Origin: Ceratopteris richardii
Lineage: Eukaryota > Streptophyta > Polypodiopsida > Polypodiales > Pteridaceae
Length of the DNA stretch: 64,000 nucleotides
Direction: 5' to 3'
Assembly (NCBI GenBank): GCA_020310875.1
Contig: CM035407.1
Location: forward strand, 85,949,342 to 86,013,341
The translations under genes and the position numbers were made by a program. This document shows positions 24,178-64,000 of the stretch, one piece after another. Numbering within the stretch: the stretch's first letter is position 1; each line of letters starts with the position of its first letter. The notes under the pieces are model-generated. The model was not told the origin of the DNA, made no database searches, and worked only from the letters and a program-made list of their open reading frames with translations.

Positions 24178-25539
24178 TGATGGTAGAGAATTCAATAGAA
24201 TGATAATGGATCTAGAAGAGTCCAAACACCACTAAGGCTCAAAGAAGGATGGCCAAGTGTCAGATTCTAGGAGAGAATTAAATAGCCTTCCCAGAAAAAT
24301 GAGTAATAAATAGTAATGACCAACCAAAAGTATTATGTGAGAATAAATGTGGTCACCAATAAATGTATCAAGGAGTAAATCGACCACTGTATAGTTGACA
24401 CCACCAAAAAATCTGGAAAAATTTTGCCAAAGTATCCTCTGCAAAATGAGCATATGGCCGATGTCAAATCTCATAAAATTGCAAGTACTCACATGTTTAC
24501 CTACATTGGAATCACTAACTCCACTACATATAATCAATTATCCCAAAGAAGCCAACTAGGCTTGTCGAGCACCTATGAACAACTATCATACATCTTCTAT
24601 GGAGAGGGTGGGTAAGTCTTCCACCTTCATCACCAAAAGAGACCCCGACATCTAGGTGTCTCCCAATTAAGAAAACCTCACCACGACCCTCTTTATCAAA
24701 CGTAAAATGCTTTATGCAAAAACGTAACCAGTATATCAATGACCACATGGATGTACATAAACGGTATTCAGAGAAGCATACGGTGTGTATGTGCTCAATA
24801 TATGGAGTAAAATGGCACTAAAAAGCTGAATTTACTACCCAAACACTAGCCAAAAACAAATTGCAAGTGTCTGTCAACTCTATTCTTTAGGTTCAAAAAT
24901 CTGCATAGACTTGCGGTGGTCACTCCCACCACAACTAAAACCTTTCAAGAAACCAGTAGATTAACTAGTGTGGCTGAAAACACAAACCAAAGGGTGAACA
25001 TTCCTTGTTGAGGAAGTACAAAGAACACTCTTCTTGATGTTCTTGGACCTCTATGGAGAGAACTATGCATGAATGTACTCCAAAATGGCTCCAAAAACCA
25101 CCCCAGAAATGCTTCAAAAATAGGCTTTGAAAGCAAAGAATGAAGCTTTCAGGGCCCAAAACTTGTTGAAGATAATGGGAACCTTAGTCTTTCCCCTTCT
25201 TCAAGTACCACAAGAGTGTAGCTTAGTGGCAAGAGATTTCCACGGTCAAGCGAGCTCCGAGAGGAATAGTACTGGGATGGATGACCTCGCGGGAAATACC
25301 GAGAACCTCCATCTTCCTTGATCGTTGAGGTCCTCCCTCGTGCACAGCCAACCGCTCCAACAGTGACTTCAGTGAATCAGATGACAAGGTATGCCAAAGT
25401 CTATGCCTTGGTCGCACGAACATAGACTTCTTGGATGTTATAAATGCGGTCAAACTTATCGTCTATGGCTGACCAGGCCACTGTGTGTTTTATTAAAAAA
25501 CATATAAAAAAAGTGTTTGGTGGCCATTTTGCCTTTCAC
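24178..25539. other. Probable 5' LTR of the old copia and unassigned sequence
   Basis: By position after the primer site, the first several hundred bases should be the LTR of the minus-strand element, but there is no left LTR to compare, so its end is unknown. No gene is recognised. A tRNA-like A-box phrase TAGCTTAGTGGCAAGAG occurs at 25217-25233. Confidence 0.4.
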
Positions 25540-26220
25540 ATGGACACTAATGGTAACAAATAGAGCACACAATATTATGAAGAATGAAACTTGGGAGCTA
25601 CTAAGTCGGCCTCCCGAGTACAAATTCATTGGCACCAAGTGGGTATGGAAGCTAGGTTTATGGTACTTTGGAGAAGTATAAAGCAAGAAATATTGCACCC
25701 AAATACTCACAAGTCAAAGGGATTGATTATTGTGAATCGTTTGCCACAATAGCAATGATGACTACTATCCATTTAGTATTAGTTATGGATGCTCATGAAA
25801 GATCGTCACTCTATCAAATGAACTTTGAATCATCATTCCTAAATGAAGACCTCAAGGAGGAGGTACGTGCATGTCATCCACTCAGGTTTTAGGCTCCCCA
25901 TTTAGAGAACAAGGTATATAAGTTTAAGAAGGCATTATATGGGATAAAACAAGCCCCTAGATCATTGTACCAATAGATGGATAAATATCTCTTGGATCTA
26001 GATTTCAAAAGATGTGCTCCATGCACCTACCAAGCATGTAGAAATTCAATATCATTGTGTGCGAGTTGATCAAGGATGGAGTCATGGAGATGAGCTATTG
26101 TCCAAATAAAGAGAATGGAGTTGACATCTTCACCAAGGCTCTTGGGAGGGAAAAACTTCATCGATACTTTTCAAATCTTGTTATAGGACCAAGGAACCTA
26201 GGTTGGACATTGAGGGGGGG
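25540..26220 (+). pseudogene. copia pol fragment (RT joined to RNase H end) and PPT
   Basis: Plus-strand text reads IMKNETWELLS, FIGTKWVWKL, then KGIDYCESFATIA and FLNEDLKEEV (RT, to about 25990), and jumps to HVEIQYHCVRELIKDG and FTKALGREKLHRYF (RNase H end, 26035-26190). The catalytic YVDD part and most of RNase H are missing, so an internal deletion of roughly 1 kb is inferred. TGAGGGGGGG at 26211-26220 is a polypurine tract. Confidence 0.75.
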
Positions 26221-26900
26221 TGTTGTATAGACTCAGTACTCCACCCTCAAGTAATGATAAAAGATCCATGTTGCTCTAATTTGTAAGGCCCCAGTTATGA
26301 GAAGAAACTATTTTGAGAGGCCAAATTATTTGTGGAACCCTGAATACCAAGTTAGATAAGGTCTATGTGTAACTATTGATAGTAGTAGATGATCTTTGTG
26401 AGTCGAACCATGAGGTTAGGTATGGCATAAACTTTATGGTCATTGGGTTTCCATTCAAGGAAAAGATAGAGGCCTTGTGACACTTCACAATTTCCCCATA
26501 GACCCCTAATGAAGGGAGTGCAGAGAGGGTGGGTTTCCCCCTTTTGCTGACCGATAGGGACAAGATGGTAAGACTTTTGGTCATTGAGATATTGTTGGAA
26601 GTTAAATTTTTCCAACTAAATTATCTCTCCTGACTATTTTTTCCTATACCAACTCCCATTATAAAATCTATATAAGCATGGCTTATGTGAAGCTTTAGAT
26701 GCCATTGCAAACTAGTAAGCCCTTCACCTAGAATCTATCTAGATCACCACCTATGCTCCAAAGTGAGGGTATAGCACCATCTTTGTAGATTCATCCCTCT
26801 TTCTATTTTTAAGAATTTAAGCTCTCTATCTCTCACTCTACGTTTTTTCCCATCTCTATATATTGGTCTATTTCATTGTGATATTTTTTTCTTAAATTTC
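26221..26900 (+). repeat. 3' LTR (start clear, end not) of the copia fragment
   Basis: TGTTGTATAGACTC starts directly after the polypurine tract. The right limit is a guess; no second copy or target duplication was found. Confidence 0.4.
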
Positions 26901-28184
26901 TCACAAGTAACAATTTGCCTCTAGGAAATTTTTCCCATATATTTTTGTGTATGGGGCTCTATTTTCTTTTTTAGCATCTTTCCTTGATAATTTACATGAT
27001 TGATGTTTATAAGTCAAAACATACTCTAAACTAGGAGTTTTGAACCTTGAAATATTATCATGCATATCATATTTGCCTCTCATGTGTAGGCACAGCTTTT
27101 GAGTTGAAGATGCATTCATCACACGATTATTTTTATCTCATCATACTCCAAAGTTGAGGCTCTTTATCCTTTGATTTTGTATGTGACTACGAGTAGGTCT
27201 CACAATTTACTTTTTTCCCAATTCTATTGCTGAATTGCATTAATTCAGCCAAAAAAGCTTGGATCTCATGTAATCTCAATATTGACGTAAATTCCATTTC
27301 TCAATTATCCAATGAAAGGAATGCTTTTATGTACGTACTTCAATTACATTTCGAATCACATATATATCATTCATGTTCATAAAAGTTTGGGCTTGTCTTG
27401 TAGAAAAAATTCATTTGGAAATTTCATGAATGGTTAGACTTTAGTATTATAAACATGTATGAACAGCATATGGGATTGGATGCATTTATGGAGATCCTAC
27501 ATGCTACTACACAACGAAAATTGTATACATCTAGAAAACTCATGCACATAGATCGATGATATATTCTAAAACTCATACACTCAATGAAATTATATATTTG
27601 CCTCATTTTGTTCCATGATGATAAAATAGGAACAATGGATGTTCGCAGGGTATGGATATGTAAAAATTCTTCATAAGATGTTTTTGTAAATTGAAATGCA
27701 TATTTTATGGCCACATTGAAAGTTGTAATTTGGATCCCCCAATATAAAAGGATGTATTTGTGGTGCATATGAATAACAAAGATGAGTGCATGAAACAATT
27801 CTATTAAAAAAACTCCAATGACTCAAAGTTTCTACTCTATGCACATGAACTAAAATAACTTTAATTGGATGTAAAAAAGTTTGTTGATTTGATAAGATGG
27901 GGATGAGCACGTCTAATTTTTATCCCCTCACTACCATTGGGAAAAATCTCACAAACTGAACAACACTTTTTCATGTATTTATCATGCAATGACCAGTACT
28001 AATGCAATTTGATAGATCCATGAGTAGTCCAATTTTCCGAATTTTCTTATATCTTTTCACCTTGTTGCGATTTTTCAAGGGAAAAGGGCAATCAGAATCC
28101 ATAACTCACATGGGATCCAACGAATTCCAATGTTTATGAGGCTCTAAAGACTAAGGACATGAAAGTCATTGGTATGAGACAATA

Positions 28185-28277
28185 GAAACCATGTTTTGCA
28201 TGGAAATTTTCTTTAGAAACCATGTTTTGCATGGAAATTTTCTTTAGAAACCATGTTTTGCATGGAAATTTTCTTTT
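28185..28277. repeat. 31-bp perfect tandem repeat, 3 copies
   Basis: The unit, starting GAAACCATGTTTTGCATGG, occurs three times head to tail with only the last base of copy 3 changed. Each unit contains the palindrome CCATGTTTTGCATGG-like arms (CATG...CATG). Confidence 0.9.
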
Positions 28278-28378
28278 ATGAACAAGAATGGCAAGGACCA
28301 CGAGAAAGCACAATCCATTGGATCATGGTTATGTAGATTATTCTCCATGAACAAATTGAACTTAAAAAAAGAATGGAT

Positions 28379-28653
28379 CTTTCTACATGCCATTAATGCT
28401 TGTTACAAATACATATAAAATGTAAACCCAACTGGAGAAATCTCTCCAGGATTGATAGATTCTTACAAATGGGCACTTTAGCCCCATAAAAGTTTTTAGA
28501 AACCCAAAGACTTTCTACATGCCATTAAGGATTGTTACAAATACATATAAAACGTAAACCCAAGTGGTTACGAAGTTCAGAAATCTCTCTAAGATTGATA
28601 GATTCTTACAAATGGACATTTTCGCCCCATAATGTTCTTAGGAACCCAAAGAC
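28379..28653. repeat. ~135-bp imperfect tandem duplication
   Basis: Copy 1 (28379-28510) and copy 2 (28511-28653) both begin CTTTCTACATGCCATTAA and share ATTGATAGATTCTTACAAAT and GCCCCATAA. Copy 2 carries about 12 extra bases (TTACGAAGTTCA). Confidence 0.85.
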
Positions 28654-31019
28654 ATGTCTTTCCTAGATGGGAAACAACAATTATTACCCCTTTTTATGAG
28701 ATTTTCAAAAGGTTTCTTTCCAAAAACTTGGACTTTCCAATCTTCACATACAAGTTAAAACTCCACTTATCACACGAAATGGTGATGGGGTAGAAGTAAA
28801 AGCCACCCATGAGAAGGAAGAAGTCACTGCATGAAGAAAGCAAATATTCTGATCACCTTTATAATTCACCAAAATTATTTGATTCACATAAATTTAAGAA
28901 ATTCCATGGGTCTGGCAAGCAAAAAGGAAGGTATTCATAATATACAATATTGGCTACAGCTCATTGATTCTTTGCTATTAAAGAAATTGGAATATTCAAC
29001 AAACCGTCCACTCAAAGACTTTGTCCGATTGTTTGGTCATGAATATTAGAAGCATGACTTTCTTTGGAATAATAATATCAAGAGAAAAGATGGCCACATT
29101 GAAAAACAATGCAACTTTATAAAACTGAAAGCAAGTATGATTTGATATACTTTCAATTTCCAACCCTCACCTTCTATGGTTGTGTAGCCTCCTCTTATAT
29201 CTTTGTATCATAATAGTCTAGCCTCCTAGTTGCACATATGATTCATTTTTCACAAATAAAGGGGAACTAAAAAATTTATATTCTAACCTACCTTCAAGAA
29301 AAAGAGAAAAACACTGTTTTATGAGGCCTCTACTAGAAGGTATGCATCCATAGGGGAGGTATATGTGTGCCTACATAGGGGTGCTTTCCCTTTCTTATCT
29401 CAAGTTGAGTATGTACAAGAGCTTCACCTGATCGTGCACCTTCAAAAATCAAGGTTTGATTAGCGTTGAAGGCTTTGGATGTGGCATGTTACATGACTAT
29501 ATTTCCATGCAACATGCACACAAAAAAAAAAAAAGACAATAGCATCAGCCTAGCAATTTTGCATTATAATTTGAAGCGAGTGTGCTTGGCATCAAGGGAC
29601 GTGATACAAAAAGGAAAGAAAAACGATTCCATAACCCCCTCAACCAGCTCGTCAACAAGATAATCAAGTGCTTAGAATGTAACAAGAACATGCATTTGTA
29701 AAATCAATTTTTGTGGGAGCTTCTCAAATCCGAATCACATGAGCCCATCTCCTACAGTACTTGGAAAATGCAAATACACTGATTAAACCTTGAAAGAATA
29801 TTTACGAAGACAAAGGCAGGAACCATTTTAGCAAGAAACAATTCAAGTTAAAATCTGATCCAGGCGATCCTAAGAAAGGTCTCACATGCTGTCATGATAG
29901 CAGATTACCATATCACAAGCCAGGCCTCGTCAGCTCTGCAGTGTGTGAATTCATCCACATACAGAGCCAATACAAAAAACAGTCTGGGGAGCCAGAAACA
30001 CTCTCAAGTACCTGTTGCATTTTCTTGTCCCAAAAAAGATTAGGCCGATAACTAGAACCAGCCTGTTCGAATATGGTCTATATTGTGATGCGTTGCGTGT
30101 AAATTTCTGTGACTTACTATTCTCTTCCACCTAATGCAATTCATTCACTTCATTTTATATTTAAATGGACTTTCAAAATTCATCTATTATTCATCAGCGC
30201 TTGTTGAATCTATAATCCAATGAGTATGAATTGCTCGACTTAACGCATCTCTTCAAATATATAATATTTAACTTCCTTGGCATTCCAACGAAAGAGATTT
30301 CGTTCATGTACACACAATGATTGAGACAGCTTCAGAAAAAAATTACATACTTGACCACACGAAACATGACACAGAATCTTGCTTAATTTGTGAGCCAGTG
30401 AGTGGCATGTATGTAAAGTCCTTAGAAGTTTATGTCCATGTTGAGGGAAGATAACCCGTGTAAAAAAATGCCATTGATCTGAGTTCCAGACCCTTGAGAA
30501 ATGGTATTTTCTTGACATATAGGTGACAGCATCTGTGTGTCGTGTCACATCTGTAGATAATATCTACTCATTAAGAACATTTGGTGTTTTAACTTTTCTT
30601 GGTATGTAACAGCAATCCCTGCGGCGCAGCAGTCTTGTAAGGTTGTTGCAAGAATAGCTTTCCACCTCGAGAGCTTGACATCATGATCTCTGACTGGCTC
30701 CGACATTATACATGTTAGATCCTCTGTGAAAAAATATTCAAGATGAGTTGCACAAATGAGCCTGGAATTTGATGGCCAAGTACGTATCCCAAGGAGGGAA
30801 GTTTACAGCTGATGAAATGTTCTTACCCAGGAACTTCCAGAAGCCATCAAAACCTTCGAGCGAATTGAGATTGGATGCCATGAAAAAGCTGAAACAATGA
30901 TTTCAAAGAAAATCCATGGAGTATATTCCATCCTCCCCAGGATTATGAAACCATCAGATGTCAACCATTACCGGCAGGAAACTGGACATCCTGTTCATTT
31001 CAGCTCGTTAAGTTACTTC

Positions 31020-59673
<28,654 letters not shown>

Positions 59674-61479
59674 GGATATTTATTGGAGAACATAAACTGC
59701 TTTTCTGACTATTTTCACACACTGACCTTGAATGCATTCTTATATGACCTGTACAAACCAACAGTAGTTTGTATATCAGTTACATACAAGCCTGCAACCT
59801 GGCAAAAATGCTCACCATGAATATTTTCAAACTTGTATTTTCCTTACCCTATCAGCCTACTATCTCAAAGCAAACTGGAATTGCATTCCCTCAAAATCTT
59901 CATACAGCCACAAAAACATTCTCAAACCCAATCCACAGCACAGGCATCTTGATTGCTTGCCTAACACACGGGCATGGCTTGAACTTTTTCAATGCACTGC
60001 ACTCCACTTTGAGACCGAACCCATACATCCAACTTTATCATATATATAAATGTTCCATGAAGATGTAACTGCAATCAGATACATTGAACAGAATCTTCAT
60101 CGGCTGTGTAACTCTAAAATCCTCTACTAAGAATAATGTTATGCAGATGCAGTAAAGGTGATTAAGTAAAAGTTTAATCACAGCATATGTAAATTCTTAC
60201 GCAGAACTCCAAGTAAGGAATGTCCAAGCATCTTCAACCCATTGCTAGATGTTACAAAATGAAATAGGAATTTCAAAATTTTTGCTGAGCATTATCAACA
60301 CAATCTTCAACTCTACAAAAAAGTATCTTTATATTAGTAACCTCTTACCCCACAGCAACATATCAAAAACGAACTTTAGATCTACATAAGGATATTATTA
60401 AATTGGTAGCTTCTGATCCAATGGCAACTAAAAAAATTACGTGCAGATTCAAAACCTTAATTTGACTGCATGAAGTCAGAAATGTAAAAAACGCACACAC
60501 AGAATCACCCACCAGTTAGGTTCAAATAAGTAAGTATGGTGATGCATGACAGAGACCAAGAAATAAATGCGCTAGCCTACCTTTCCTATCACTAGGATAC
60601 CATTCATGTTCCAAAGCCTTCATGCAATGATGTTGCTTAAAGTCCATATAATTCATTCACAGTGAACAACAAAACCACATCTTTGATGTATTTCCACAAA
60701 ACAACCACTCTCCAAACACTTCATTGATGAGCTACAAACGCATGCTCATCCATTTCCAATTGTCAGGGGGCAACCAGTTCCTGTAAAAGGTTTTAACTTC
60801 CATCTGCCGATAAAAAGTGAATGTATTATACAGCTCAGAGCTACAAACACATGCTCATCCATTTCCGATGCCCAGGGAGCAACCAGTTCCTGTAAAAGGT
60901 TTTAACTTCCATCTGCCGATAAAGAAGTGAATGCATTAAACACCTCAAGGCAATAGTTATTGATTTGGGATAATTTATTCCACGGCATGGGAGATAAGAA
61001 TATGGACGTTGATCTTCTCCTTCACAGAAGCCTCAAGTTTGACAACTGAGTATACTAGCAGGTGATCAAGGATGTAGACATTTGGCGCATAATACATCGA
61101 AAAATGAAGCTTGAAAACTCTCGCTTATTCACACACCATTAAGTATCATCTCTATTCTATCTAATAGAAATCTTATTATTAGGAAACAATTAATCAAAGA
61201 CACGGCAACTTTCAGGGGAAAAACGAACAGTATAAGAGATTTTCGATTTCCGGAAGCAAATGCCTACTTCAAAAACAACGTTCATGACTCGTACTCCGGT
61301 TAGTGTCTCCTCTAAAAATGTGATTCATAAATCACACGTCCCTAATATCAGATACCTGACAAGAGTTGAGCAATGTGAATTGAACTCGCCTGTATAGAGG
61401 AGGAGTTATAACCGGCAAGCGTAACTAAAGGAAAAATGCTCAGAAGAAACATTTTAAAAGCTCAATGTGTAAATAATGG
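59674..61479 (-). other. Cyclin 5' UTR/upstream region
   Basis: No coding region is recognised. The minus strand upstream of the start ATG has a possible acceptor (ATAGTCAG at about 59706-59713), so the 5' UTR may be spliced. Contains the tandem duplication at 60731-60955. Confidence 0.35.
60731..60955. repeat. 109-bp tandem duplication
   Basis: Copy 1 starts 60731 and copy 2 starts 60840 (GCTACAAAC); they share AGTTCCTGTAAAAGGTTTTA and CATCTGCCGATAAA with few differences. Confidence 0.9.
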
Positions 61480-61980
61480 ACTCTCTAGGGTGCCATTAAA
61501 TCGAAGTACTGTGAAATTGCAGACCGACGAGGGAGTGCATCACCTCAAGACAAAGTGAAGACCGAAGGAGAGGTTTAACTGAACGGAAGACGAGTAAGCA
61601 CGGCGTGGGATTGCATTTCCCCACACGCTCATAGATCAAAAAGAAACCGAGGAAGCACACAGCGGTACAGGAAGAAGACGCCGGTTAGCGATTTCCACGC
61701 AGGTACAAACAGCCATTCTCCTGCTTTTCACTCGAGCTCCATTGCAAGAAGTACAATTTGTTGCGCTCTTTCGCATGCGCAAATTGCAGGCGGAAAGCAA
61801 AAAGATAAGTACCGCTCTCTCGATGTCCGACGTCAAAGTAACTGCTCAAACGCACGGGTTCTCGCTTGGGTTCTCGCTACCTGATGCGGGGCAATTGTAA
61901 GATCCCGATGTCTAGAAGCTCAGAGGGAATAAACTGTGCGAGAGAACACGCGAGCACGGTGCTTCTGACTCGAGAGTTAG
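61480..61980 (-). promoter_or_regulatory. CpG-richer block, candidate promoter/first exon of the cyclin gene
   Basis: CG dinucleotides are clearly denser here than in the AT-rich surroundings (for example CGACGTC, GCGGGGC, CGCACGGG), about 2 kb upstream of the cyclin ATG. A 66-codon minus-strand frame (61636-61836) has no recognisable domain. A promoter or noncoding first exon is an inference from position and composition only. Confidence 0.3.
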
Positions 61981-62299
61981 AAATTGAAGCGTTTACCCAT
62001 GCTCTTTACAAGCGGTACGTACTGCACTTTCTCTGCTTGGAATGAGAATTTCGACCCAATGTCAAGGAAGACATATTTAGCGGGACTACTTGAAAGCTCA
62101 AAGTAGCACGTAATGTTATGGGACCCACAAGCTGCCCCTTTAGAACATACAAAAGTAGGATATAGAGTCGATTTATGACTCGGGAAGGCTTCCATTCTCA
62201 GGAACTCTCCGTAATGGAATTTAGGCTTTATATTTGATGAATAATTACATTGTAGAGTAAACCACCCAAACATCGAGAATCCTATATAAAATATAAGAA

Positions 62300-62580
62300 A
62301 GACTCAGTCGTATGTGTTAGTTTGGTTGGATGGGCTTTCTGTCTCTTGAGGCCCTTTTGAGGCGAGAGCAAAGGTTTGATCTTCATCTACAGTAGGACAC
62401 TTTGTGAGCCTAAGGCCAGTGTAACCACTTTGTATCCAATTGAAACTAGTTACCTTCGGGCAGTTCTCTCTTGTGTCACCTTTGGGCAGTCTAACTCCTG
62501 CTTTGTGAGATACAAGGAGTCCCATGGATACTATGCCTATTCACTTGTATAGTTGCAATTTCAAATTTAAAGCTCGAAAA
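62300..62580 (+). repeat. SINE-like repeat, copy 1 (diverged)
   Basis: Shares the 3' module of the copies at 63.0 and 63.7 kb (CCTGCTTTGTGAGATA..., ACTATGCCTATTCACTTGTA, AGTTGCAATTTCAAA) and a weak tRNA-like head (TAGTTTGGTTGGATGGGC ... AGGTTTGATCTTC). Confidence 0.5.
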
Positions 62581-62609
62581 AATAGGCTATGATTGAATCT
62601 CCATTTAAA

Positions 62610-62610
<1 letters not shown>

Positions 62611-62663
<53 letters not shown>
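62611..62663. repeat. (TA)n-(GA)n microsatellite
   Basis: (TA)n about 62616-62645 followed by (GA)n to about 62663. Confidence 0.9.
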
Positions 62664-62664
<1 letters not shown>

Positions 62665-62917
62665 TAAGAGAGGAAGAGAAGATGAACCTATTGTAAGAGG
62701 GAGACGGGGTGAAAGATCCTTATTCAGGTTTTCCTTCGAAATATGGTCTAGCAAGAGATAAGGGATGTTCAATCCTTAATCTCAAGTCAAGTTCACGAGA
62801 GGTAAAGAAAGTGTGCAACCTCCACCATTTCATCGACATGTAATCATTATACAATAGCCTTTCATATGTGAATTTTGGATGATCTACCTAATAAACAAGT
62901 GATTTCCCCCTTCAAAG

Positions 62918-63333
62918 AAATACAACTTACGTGATAGAAGTGGGCCTACTTTTCATGTCGTTTTAATAGGAAATGCTAAAGTATAGTGATGAAGTAACTA
63001 CATTATTAGATATCACATTGGAAAATGTTCACATCTAGTAGTTCAAGTGGTTTGGCTTTGGTGTCTTGAGGCGGAGGTTAAGAGTTCAATCTCCGAATTG
63101 GATATGTAAGACTTTGGTCAATTTAAATCAGTTTTTATCCTTGTTATCTTGTTTAATCCTTGCTTTGTGGGATATGAGAGGCCCCGTGAGTACTATGCTC
63201 ATTCTCTTGTAGAGTTGTACTTTCAAAGTTAAAGCCCGAGGGAGTAGACTCTTGTGGAACCTCCATTATAAAAATATATTAATTAAAAAAAATGACAACA
63301 TAACAGCAAGTACCTCACAAATGAAGAGACATG
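62918..63333 (+). repeat. SINE-like repeat, copy 2, in a tandem segment
   Basis: A-box-like TTCAAGTGGTTTGG (63042-63055) and B-box-like GAGTTCAATCTCC (63082-63094), about 40 bp apart, then a 3' module and an A-rich end. It is repeated with its flanks at 63587-64000. Confidence 0.6.
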
Positions 63334-63586
63334 ATCGATTCTCATGTTATTCATCCTTTATATAGCTTGAGGAGAGATACATGAATCTCTTTATAAGGCA
63401 AGACCAAGGCGTCCTTAACTTAGGGATGATTTAGGTTGCACACTGCCTGTCAAATTTTTAAACCATCGACCAATCATTATGTGCCAACCTTATGATTCAT
63501 GTACTTATTTCTTCACATTCCATGGAGGCCCCTATGTTTTTTCAAGCCACGTCATGGAAAAATTTCTTGCTTATTGTTTTAAGAGG

Positions 63587-64000
63587 AAATACAACTTACG
63601 TGATAGAAGTGGGCCTACTTTTCATGTCGTTTTAAGAGGAAGTCCTAAAGTATATCATGTATTATTAGTGATGAAGTATCACATTGGAAAATGTTCACAT
63701 CTCGTAGATCAAGTGGTTTGGCTTTGGTGTTTTGAGGCAGAGGTCAAGAGTTCAATTCCCGAGTTGGACATGTAAGGTTTTGACCAGTTTAAATCACTTG
63801 TTATCTTGTTTAACCCTTGCTTTGTAGGATATGGAAGGCGCCATTGGTAGTATGCTCATTCAATTGTAGAGTTGTACTGTCAAAGTTAAAGTGTGAGGGA
63901 GTAGATGCTTGTCTAACATCCATTAAAAAAATAAAATAATTTAAAAAATAAAAAATAGCAACATAACAACAAGTACCTCACAAATGAAGAGACATGATCA
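63587..64000 (+). repeat. SINE-like repeat, copy 3 (runs off window)
   Basis: ATCAAGTGGTTTGG (63708-63721) and GAGTTCAATTCCC (63748-63760). Shared flanks before it (ACAACTTACGTGATAGAAG) and after it (AGTACCTCACAAATGAAGAG) show that a larger segment, period about 670 bp, was duplicated. Confidence 0.6.

Larger units (their letters stand above)
26901..31019. other. AT-rich intergenic sequence downstream of the cyclin gene
   Basis: No coding region is recognised. It contains two small tandem repeats (28185-28277 and 28379-28653). The right end, about 30600-31019, is probably the cyclin 3' untranslated region: on the minus strand there are possible donor and acceptor sites (CCG|GTAATG, TTTCAG|CTT), so a spliced 3' UTR is possible. 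Confidence 0.35.

Noticed and set aside
28185..28277. CRISPR-like array
   Set aside because: Head-to-tail repeat without spacers in plant nuclear DNA.
59769..60068. 99-codon plus frame upstream of cyclin exon 1
   Set aside because: Antisense to the probable 5' UTR/intron, no domain or start context.
61636..61836. 66-codon minus frame as a separate small gene
   Set aside because: No recognisable domain; composition fits a promoter or 5' exon region just as well.

Overview
This window looks like nuclear DNA from a land plant with a large, repeat-rich genome; a fern or a gymnosperm would fit, but the sequence alone does not settle which. The evidence is a plant-type T cyclin gene, a pentatricopeptide-repeat relic, LTR retrotransposons primed by initiator-Met tRNA (TGGTATCAGAGC next to the LTR), and introns of 12 and 15 kb filled with nested transposons. 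No prokaryotic, viral or organellar genes are seen.

The one apparently intact host gene is a cyclin T/K-like gene on the minus strand, 59673 down to 31020. Six coding exons join in frame with GT-AG introns at every junction and give 407 residues. About 96% of its 28.7 kb span is intron. Intron 1 (44583-59437) holds two LINE copies, a copia element nested in the first LINE, a hAT-like element with a perfect 8-bp target duplication, two further copia LTRs in opposite orientation, and long microsatellites. Intron 3 (31967-44251) holds a decayed LTR element, a 490-bp pyrimidine/purine tract, an element built of GCAACG motifs, a gag-only LTR element and a miniature LTR element (TRIM).

Layout: 1-9346, 3' part of a Ty3/gypsy element with an unusual order (RT, RNase H, duplicated zinc module, integrase, then a protease-like domain, then a very long ORF of unknown function, then PPT and LTR). 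9347-15000, mostly noncoding with diverged tandem repeats and a PPR relic. 15020-24177, an old minus-strand copia element split by a younger plus-strand copia element (18675-23775, 230-bp LTRs, CATGT target duplication). 24178-26900, copia debris and an LTR start. 26900-31019, AT-rich sequence with small tandem repeats. 31020-59673, the cyclin gene. 59674-64000, upstream region with a CpG-richer block near 61.5-62.0 kb and three copies of a tRNA-related, SINE-like repeat.

The window is mainly a record of transposon layering around and inside one cyclin gene. The observations most likely to be new are the gypsy element with a protease domain after its integrase and a tandem zinc module, the TRIM whose LTR carries tRNA-like A and B boxes, and the (GA)n tract that stands where the polypyrimidine tract of a cyclin exon should be.
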